A stretch of DNA of 17,149 nucleotides, from the NCBI GenBank assembly GCA_049316905.1, contig JBMOJH010000076.1, positions 1 through 17,149 on the forward strand. Direction: 5' to 3'. The position numbers and the translations under genes were made by a program. Below the pieces are notes generated by a model, which was not told the origin of the DNA, ran no database searches, and saw only the letters and a list, made by a program, of their open reading frames with translations. Source of the DNA: CAIPVR01 sp049316905 (GTDB taxonomy: Bacteria > Actinomycetota > Acidimicrobiia > Acidimicrobiales > Microtrichaceae). Of this stretch, positions 12,387 to 17,149 are shown in pieces (positions within the stretch are counted from its first letter, which is position 1; each line of letters opens with the position of its first letter).

Positions 12387-12989
12387 ATGACCACGATCCG
12401 ATTCCGCCATCTCGCCGTCGTGGCGTTGGGCGCCGTCGTGCTGCCGCTCGGCCTGGTGGCCTGCGGCAACGATTCGTCCGACACCGCTGCCTCGTCCACC
12501 ACCGCGACCACCGCGAAGGACAGCAGCACGAAGCAGGCCCCGCCCAAGGTGACCGACGTGTGGGCCCGCCCGGGCAAGGTGGGCGACACCAGCGCGATCT
12601 ACATGAGCATCACCACCGGTGACGAGGAGGACCACCTGACGAAGGCGGCGTTGCCGGCCGGCTACTCCAAGTCGGTCGAGCTCCACGAGACCTCGATGGC
12701 CGGCTCCGACTCCTCGACCACCATGCCGATGGGCTCCAGCACCACGATGGGTGGCATGGACTCGGGCAGCGAGACGACCACCTCGATGGCCGATGGCATG
12801 ATGGGGATGAAGCAGGTGGACGAGATCACCATCGCGCCGAACTCCACGTTGCAGCTCAAGCCCGGCGGCTACCACATCATGGTGATCGACCTGGAGAAGG
12901 ACCTGAAGGTGGGTGACGAGGTGCCCGTGACGCTGACGTTCGAGCACTCCGGCACCGTCGACGTCACCGCAACGGTGAGGGAGCCCTGA
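12387..12989 (+). CDS. PCu(A)C copper chaperone lipoprotein with a Met-rich insertion
   Basis: This 200-residue protein has a signal with lipobox LVAC (Cys26), a Ser/Thr-rich linker, then a PCu(A)C domain (about 53-198). Likely copper ligands are His100 and Met104 (ELHETSM), Met141 (GMMGMKQV), and His163 and Met165 (GGYHIM). In usual family members the HXXXM and MXM parts are a few residues apart. Here about 33 residues (105-137) intervene, rich in Ser, Thr, Gly and Met (Met113, 115, 121, 124, 134). These could bind extra Cu(I). The family takes copper to Sco1 or directly to the CuA site of cytochrome oxidase, outside the membrane. It lies between Sco1 and the cupredoxin gene in one apparent operon. 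Confidence 0.88.
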   Translation: MTTIRFRHLAVVALGAVVLPLGLVACGNDSSDTAASSTTATTAKDSSTKQAPPKVTDVWARPGKVGDTSAIYMSITTGDEEDHLTKAALPAGYSKSVELHETSMAGSDSSTTMPMGSSTTMGGMDSGSETTTSMADGMMGMKQVDEITIAPNSTLQLKPGGYHIMVIDLEKDLKVGDEVPVTLTFEHSGTVDVTATVREP

Positions 12990-12995
12990 GCCCGG

Positions 12996-13397
12996 GTGCC
13001 CCGGCCGCCCCTGCCCGCCCGCCGGCCGTCGGCCGTCGTCGTCGCCCTCCTCGTCGGTGTCCTCGGCCTCGGGGCGGTCGGTTGCGGTGACGACCGCGCC
13101 AGCATCGAGGTGGTCAAGGGCGACGGTGCCGTCACGCACGAGTACGTGATCCCGTTCGGCACGGCGCAGCGCCTCGAGGGCGGCGAGAAGATCACCATCG
13201 TCCCGCAGACGCTGAACGTGAAGGTGGGCGACTCCATCCGGATCCGCAACGACGACGCCTACGGCAGCCAGGTGGGCATCTTCCACGTGGGTGCGGGTGA
13301 GACGGTCACGATGAAGTTCACGAAGCCCGGCACCCTCACCGGCGCGTGCGACGTGCACCCCTCCGGGGTGTTCACCATCGACGTGAAGTCCGCCTGA
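12996..13397 (+). CDS. Cupredoxin-domain lipoprotein with an incomplete copper site
   Basis: The 133-residue product has an Arg-rich start, a hydrophobic signal and a lipobox ending in GAVGC (Cys30). A single cupredoxin beta-sandwich follows (about 45-132). FTKPGTLTGACDVHPSGVFTIDV (108-130) supplies the Cys118/His121 pair of a type 1 copper site. The usual first His after the NXD turn is not seen: the segment reads RNDDAYGSQVG (84-94), with His97 a few residues later. No axial Met follows His121. It could carry electrons, hold copper in a modified site, or have lost copper. The GTG start is 6 bases after the PCuAC stop. The final 26 bases overlap the convergent hemY gene. Confidence 0.75.
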   Translation: MPRPPLPARRPSAVVVALLVGVLGLGAVGCGDDRASIEVVKGDGAVTHEYVIPFGTAQRLEGGEKITIVPQTLNVKVGDSIRIRNDDAYGSQVGIFHVGAGETVTMKFTKPGTLTGACDVHPSGVFTIDVKSA

Positions 13398-14814
13398 GCA
13401 GGTCCTGCACCGCCTCTCGGCCCTGGCGGATGCAGGCGGGCAGGCCCAGGCCCCCGAGGTCAGCGCCGGCCACGGCGACGGTCGGGGCGTCGTGGGCGAG
13501 GAGCCGTCCGATCCGCTCGACCCGGTCCGGGTGGCCGACCGTGTACTGGGCGAACCCGGGGTCCCAGCGGGTGACGCGTGCGGCCACGGGTTCTCCGGTG
13601 AGGTCGAGCACGGTGCGCAGCTCACCGAGGAGTGCGGCGGTGAGCTCGTCGTCGTCGAGGTCGGTGTGACGGCGGTCGTGGCGGTGACCCGCCGCCGCGC
13701 GCAGCACCACGTGCCGGCCGTCGTCCCACGCGGCCCACTTGGCCGAGCCGAAGCTGGCCGCGGTCAGCAGCATCCCGGCGTCGCGCGGCACGAGCGCGCC
13801 CGAGAACCCCTCGGGCAGCTGCGCCCCGTCGCGGTCGAACGCGAACGCGACGAAGGCCACGGGCACGTGGTCGATCCCGTCGAGCAGGGCCGCGGCCGCG
13901 GGGCTCACGGCCCGCACGAGCGGAGCGGCCGCGGAGGTGGGCGTGGTGAGCACCACGGCATCGGCGGTGAGCTCCTCGCCCGACGCGAGCCGCACCTTCG
14001 TGGCGCCACGCTCCGGGTCGCCGGCCGCGCCCCCGTCGAGTGCCACGACCGGCGCGCCGGTGCGGACGTCGGCGCCGCGGGCGGCGAGGCGAGCGGCGAG
14101 CGTGGCCACCAGCCGGCCGGTCCCGCCCGGCACCGCGAGGAAGACGGGTCCCGCGGGCGGCGCCGCCGCGAGCCGCTCGCGCAGCACCTCGGAGAGCACG
14201 CCGCCGGCCGCGGCGGCGTCGGCCAGCTGCGGCACGACCGCCCGCAGGCTGAGCTCCTCCACGTCGCCCGCGTTGATGCCGCCGACCAGGGGGCCCACCA
14301 CGTGGTCCACCAGCTCCGCGCCGAACCGCTCGGCCAGGTAGGGGCCGATCGCCACGTCGTCGCCGGGGGCGGGCCGGGGCCGGTCGCGTTCGGCGGCCAC
14401 CGCGGCCAGGCCGTCGGCCGACAGGATGCCGGTGGCGGCGAGATCGTCGAGGTCCAGCGGGACGCCGAGCACGTGCCGGAGGGGATAGGGCAGGAGGCGC
14501 CCGTCGAGGGCCACCAGCGCACGGCCCACCCGCGGTGTGACGAGTTCGTCCGCGAGCCCCAGCTCCTCGCAGAGCCGGACCGCGTCGGGGACCCGGGCCA
14601 GGAAGTTGTCGGCACCCTCGTCGACCACCAGCGGGCCGGTCGGCAGCTCGAGCGCGGAGGTGCGCACCTTTCCGCCGAGGCGGTCGCCGGCCTCCAGCAC
14701 GGTGACCGTCACCCCCGGGTGGTGCACGGCCTCCCACGCCGCGGCGAGTCCCGTGATCCCGCCGCCCACCACGACCACGTGCCGGGCGACCACACCGCCG
14801 GGCCCGGTCGTCAC
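13372..14814 (-). CDS. hemY: Oxygen-dependent coproporphyrinogen III/protoporphyrinogen oxidase (HemY/CgoX)
   Basis: The 480-residue flavoprotein begins with the dinucleotide-binding motif VVVVGGGITGLAAAWEA (13-29), Glu41 at the end of strand 2, and DRLGGKVRT (44-52). DEGADNFL (65-72), GPLVGGINAGDVEELSLRA (174-192) and the C-terminal FAD motif GADLGGLGLPACIRQG (450-465) are typical of the PPOX family. In actinobacteria this enzyme (CgoX, also named HemG in some annotations) oxidises coproporphyrinogen III to coproporphyrin III in the coproporphyrin-dependent heme route. The GTG at 14814 lies 10 bases past the hemH stop; a GTG at 14793 is a shorter alternative. It is the third gene of the heme operon. 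Confidence 0.9.
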   Translation of the reverse strand: MTTGPGGVVARHVVVVGGGITGLAAAWEAVHHPGVTVTVLEAGDRLGGKVRTSALELPTGPLVVDEGADNFLARVPDAVRLCEELGLADELVTPRVGRALVALDGRLLPYPLRHVLGVPLDLDDLAATGILSADGLAAVAAERDRPRPAPGDDVAIGPYLAERFGAELVDHVVGPLVGGINAGDVEELSLRAVVPQLADAAAAGGVLSEVLRERLAAAPPAGPVFLAVPGGTGRLVATLAARLAARGADVRTGAPVVALDGGAAGDPERGATKVRLASGEELTADAVVLTTPTSAAAPLVRAVSPAAAALLDGIDHVPVAFVAFAFDRDGAQLPEGFSGALVPRDAGMLLTAASFGSAKWAAWDDGRHVVLRAAAGHRHDRRHTDLDDDELTAALLGELRTVLDLTGEPVAARVTRWDPGFAQYTVGHPDRVERIGRLLAHDAPTVAVAGADLGGLGLPACIRQGREAVQDLLRRTSRRW

Positions 14815-14824
14815 CGCCGGGCCC

Positions 14825-15754
14825 TCATGCCGGGAGGTCGGCGAGGGCCCTGACCCGGTCGGCGAGCGCACCCATGACCGCGGGATCGTCGTTCACCACG
14901 TCGGTGCGGGCGAAGGCGAGGCCCACCTCCTCGGCCACTGCGGCCGCCTCGATGTCGAGGTCGTAGAGGACCTCCAGGTGGTCGGCCGTGAACCCCTGGG
15001 GCACCACGAGGATCCCGTCGGCCCGGCCGGTGGCGGCGAGGTCGCGCACGATCTCGAGGATGTCGGGCCCGCGCCACGGTTCGGGCGTGCGCCCGGCCGA
15101 CTGCCAGCCGAGGCCCCAGTCGGCCCAGCTGCCGAGTCCGGCTGCCGCGGCGATCGCCTCGGCCGACGCCCGCAGCTGGTCGGGGTAGGGGTCACCCTGC
15201 AGGACCCGCTCCGGCAGGGAGTGGGCGGTGAAGACCACCTTCGTGCGCTCCGGCAGGGTGGCGAGCCGGTCCGTGACCGACGCGGCCTGGTGCGCCACGA
15301 AGGCCGGCTCGAGGTGCCACGAGTCGACGCCGCGGAACTCCACCCCGGCCTCGGCCGCGGCCGCTCCCGCGCGCTCGTGGTACTGGCCCACCGAGAACCC
15401 GCTCCAGTGCGGCGCCAGCACCAGGCCCACCACCAGCTCGGCGCCGCCGGCGGTGAGCTCGGCCACGCCGTCCTCGATGAACGGCGCGGCGTGCTTCTGG
15501 CCGAGCGTGACCGTGAAGCGGCCCGGGTCCGCGGCGTCGAGCGCACCGCGGACCGCGTCGAGCTGGGCCCGGGTGCGCGCCGCGAGGGGCGAGATGCCCC
15601 CGATGGCGTCGTAGCGACCCTTGAGCTCGGCGAGGAGCTCGGGGGTGGGCGGCCGGCCGCGACGGATGTGGGTGTAGTACTCCTCCACGTCCTCCGGGCG
15701 GGCCGGGGTGCCGTAGGCCATGACCACCACGCCCACGCGGTCCGGGGTGCTCAT
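14825..15754 (-). CDS. hemH: Ferrochelatase (coproporphyrin ferrochelatase type, CpfC)
   Basis: This 309-residue protein matches class I ferrochelatase of the monofunctional Gram-positive type. VMAYGTPARPEDVEEYYTHIRRGRPP (11-36) contains Tyr14, equivalent to the Tyr13 iron ligand in Bacillus CpfC. His178 in FTAHSLP and Glu261 in GFTADHLEVLYD are the catalytic metal-insertion residues. No cysteine is present, so there is no iron-sulfur cluster, unlike many actinobacterial ferrochelatases. It inserts iron into coproporphyrin III (or protoporphyrin IX). The ATG at 15754 overlaps the hemE stop by 4 bases and follows GGAGG, so translation should be coupled. Confidence 0.94.
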   Translation of the reverse strand: MSTPDRVGVVVMAYGTPARPEDVEEYYTHIRRGRPPTPELLAELKGRYDAIGGISPLAARTRAQLDAVRGALDAADPGRFTVTLGQKHAAPFIEDGVAELTAGGAELVVGLVLAPHWSGFSVGQYHERAGAAAAEAGVEFRGVDSWHLEPAFVAHQAASVTDRLATLPERTKVVFTAHSLPERVLQGDPYPDQLRASAEAIAAAAGLGSWADWGLGWQSAGRTPEPWRGPDILEIVRDLAATGRADGILVVPQGFTADHLEVLYDLDIEAAAVAEEVGLAFARTDVVNDDPAVMGALADRVRALADLPA

Positions 15755-16809
15755 TGGTCGCCTCCGTCGGGATCCCAGGTGTGGACCAGCTCCACGAGCC
15801 GTTCGAGCACCGACGGATCGGTCTCGGGCAGCACGCCGTGGCCCAGGTTGAACACGTGCGCCCGGCCGCCGCCCCGGCTCAGCACGTCGAGCGCCGCAGG
15901 GCCGGTGGCCTCCCAGCCCGCGGCGGGCAGCGCCGGGTCGAGGTTGCCCTGCAACGAGGTCCCCGCCGGCACGCGGGTGCGGGCGACGTCGAGGGGGGTG
16001 CGCCAGTCCACGCCGACCATCTCGGCGCCGGCCTCCGCCATCAGGCCCAGCAGCTCGCCGGTCGACACCCCGAAGTGGATCCGCGGCACGCCGAGGTCGG
16101 CCACTTCCTCGAGCACCCGACGGCTGTGGGGGAGGACGAAGCGCTCGTAGTCCTGCGGGCCGAGCGCGCCGGCCCACGAGTCGAACAGCTGCAGCGCGGC
16201 AGCCCCGGCGTGCACCTGGCTGCGCAACGACGCGATCGCCAGGTCGGCGAGGCGGCCCATCAGCTCGTGCCACAGCAGCTCGTCGGTGTGCATGAGCGCC
16301 TTCGTGCGGACCCAGGTGCGCGTGGGACGGCCCTCCAGCAGGTAGCTGGCGACGGTGAAGGGCGCGCCGGCGAACGCGATCAGCGGGCACGGCAGCTCGG
16401 CGACCAGGTTGCGCACCGTCGCCAGCACGTAGGGCGTGTCGGCCTCGGGGTCGAGGGGCCGCAGCCGCTCGAGGTCCTCGGCCCGCTCGAACGGGTGCTC
16501 CACCACCGGCCCCACACCCGGGGCGATGTCCACGCCGAAGCCGATCGCGTGCACCGGGGTCATGATGTCGGAGTAGAGGATCGCGGCGTCCACGCCGTAG
16601 CGGCGCACCGGCTGCAGGGTGATCTCGGTGGCCAGGTCCGCGTCCGCGATCGCCCGCAGGATCGTGCCGGTGCCGCGCACCGATCGGTACTCCGGCAGCG
16701 ACCGGCCGGCCTGCCGCATGAACCAGACCGGCACGCGGTCCACGGCCTCGCCGCGCGCCGCGCGGACGAACCGCGAGTCCTGGTGCGGGGGGTTCGCCGG
16801 GGCGGTCAC
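15751..16809 (-). CDS. hemE: Uroporphyrinogen decarboxylase
   Basis: The 352-residue product carries the UroD N-terminal signature PVWFMRQAGRSLPEYR (27-42) and YSDIMTP (79-85), whose Asp81 is the catalytic aspartate. It also has FAGAPFTVASYLLEG and, near the C-terminus, FNLGHGVLPETDP. UroD is a cytoplasmic dimer that removes four acetate carboxyls from uroporphyrinogen III to give coproporphyrinogen III, the entry to the two enzymes encoded next. Length is normal. I chose GTG 16809; a TTG at 16821 would add 4 residues. A -10-like hexamer 6 bases before 16809 favours it, and neither start has a convincing ribosome binding site. It heads the hemE-hemH-hemY operon. Confidence 0.94.
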   Translation of the reverse strand: MTAPANPPHQDSRFVRAARGEAVDRVPVWFMRQAGRSLPEYRSVRGTGTILRAIADADLATEITLQPVRRYGVDAAILYSDIMTPVHAIGFGVDIAPGVGPVVEHPFERAEDLERLRPLDPEADTPYVLATVRNLVAELPCPLIAFAGAPFTVASYLLEGRPTRTWVRTKALMHTDELLWHELMGRLADLAIASLRSQVHAGAAALQLFDSWAGALGPQDYERFVLPHSRRVLEEVADLGVPRIHFGVSTGELLGLMAEAGAEMVGVDWRTPLDVARTRVPAGTSLQGNLDPALPAAGWEATGPAALDVLSRGGGRAHVFNLGHGVLPETDPSVLERLVELVHTWDPDGGDQ

Positions 16810-16815
16810 CGGCTC

Positions 16816-16821
16816 AGTCAA
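16816..16821 (-). promoter_or_regulatory. Candidate -10 hexamer for the heme operon
   Basis: On the minus strand this reads TTGACT, 6 bases before GTG 16809. It keeps the final CT and the spacing seen at other genes here but lacks the A at position 2, so support is weak. Confidence 0.2.
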
Positions 16822-16887
16822 CCATGCGCCGCCCGGGCCTCCCCACCCCAGCGGTGACCCGGACCGCCCGCCGGACCCGGCCCGCGC

Positions 16888-16893
16888 GAGGCT
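16888..16893 (+). promoter_or_regulatory. Candidate -10 hexamer for the gene at 16900
   Basis: GAGGCT ends 6 bases before ATG 16900. The 6 bases between (ggccgc) are identical to those between the tesB hexamer and its ATG. No Shine-Dalgarno sequence is visible. Confidence 0.25.
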
Positions 16894-16899
16894 GGCCGC

Positions 16900-17149
16900 A
16901 TGCGCCGATCCATCGACGACGACCAGGTGCCCGTGCCGCCGCTCGACGAGGACGAGGCGGCCGACCTGACCCCGGTGAACTGGGCCGTGTCGATCTGCGA
17001 CGACTACGACGACGCGGCGCCACGGTTGCAGCTCCTCGTGGAGGAGGTCGGCGCGGCGGGGACCGGCCTGGTGGCGCACCTCGACCCCGAGCGGGCCCGG
17101 CGGCTCCGCCTGGCGCTCGCCTCGGCCCTCGCGGAGCTGGGCGAGGACC
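16900..17149 (+). CDS. Acidic protein of unknown function (5' part only)
   Basis: An open frame starts at ATG 16900 and runs off the right edge after 83 codons. The N-terminus is very acidic, with DDDQ, LDEDEAAD and CDDYDDAA blocks around VNWAVSI (26-32). A predicted helical stretch follows (APRLQLLVEEVGAAGTGLVAHLDPERARRLRLALASALAELGED). There is no signal peptide. The codon pattern is that of the neighbours, and no competing minus-strand gene fits, since the open frame on that strand is an upstream extension of hemE. It is transcribed divergently from hemE. I do not recognise the family. Confidence 0.6.
   Translation, partial: MRRSIDDDQVPVPPLDEDEAADLTPVNWAVSICDDYDDAAPRLQLLVEEVGAAGTGLVAHLDPERARRLRLALASALAELGED

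Noticed and set aside
11889..13625. 578-residue minus-strand open frame opposite the copper genes
   Set aside because: It spans three genes with convincing motifs on the other strand, and its own translation is His/Gly/Val-rich and unlike any family.
14825..16390. 521-residue minus-strand frame extending hemH upstream
   Set aside because: Ferrochelatase homology starts at ATG 15754, which has a ribosome binding site and a 4-base overlap with hemE. The extension is an out-of-frame reading of hemE.

Overview
The window is very GC-rich, tightly packed bacterial chromosome with many GTG starts, lipoprotein genes and short or negative intergenic gaps. Gene content and style fit a high-GC actinobacterium. 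The complete hemE-ferrochelatase-oxygen-dependent oxidase order, the GtrA and TesB proteins and the GT4/methyltransferase/toroid cluster would suit the class Acidimicrobiia. That placement is inference, because no rRNA or taxonomic marker is present. No RNA gene, insertion sequence, prophage or CRISPR array was seen, and no stretch over 300 bases lacks a gene.

Layout. 1-136 is the 3' end of an unidentified gene. 146-1649 (+) holds plsC and a two-helix membrane protein. 1636-3878 (-) holds a PQQ-type sugar dehydrogenase lipoprotein and tesB. 3951-5127 (+) holds a GtrA-like membrane protein and a class I methyltransferase. 5182-8900 (-) is a compact cassette of a GT4 glycosyltransferase, a methyltransferase, an alpha/alpha-toroid protein and a small membrane protein; I cannot assign it a described pathway. 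8984-9451 (+) is dtd. 9429-10946 (-) is an apolipoprotein N-acyltransferase homologue. 11004-13397 (+) is a run of four exported lipoproteins: cytochrome c, Sco1/SenC, PCu(A)C copper chaperone and a cupredoxin. 13372-16809 (-) is a heme operon, hemE-hemH-hemY. An acidic unknown protein starts at 16900 and runs off the right edge.

How they may work together. Copper delivery (Sco1, PCuAC), an extracytoplasmic cytochrome c and heme synthesis lie side by side, which suggests provisioning of respiratory oxidase cofactors. The N-acyltransferase homologue sits divergently next to the lipoprotein run, but its catalytic cysteine position is a serine. The GT4/methyltransferase/toroid cassette looks like a modification pathway for an envelope lipid or glycan of unknown identity.

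Three points stand out. A -10-like hexamer ending in CT lies 6 or 8 bases before the start codon of six genes, suggesting leaderless transcription. A perfect 10+10 inverted repeat lies downstream of plsC. Three of the four convergent gene pairs overlap at their 3' ends.
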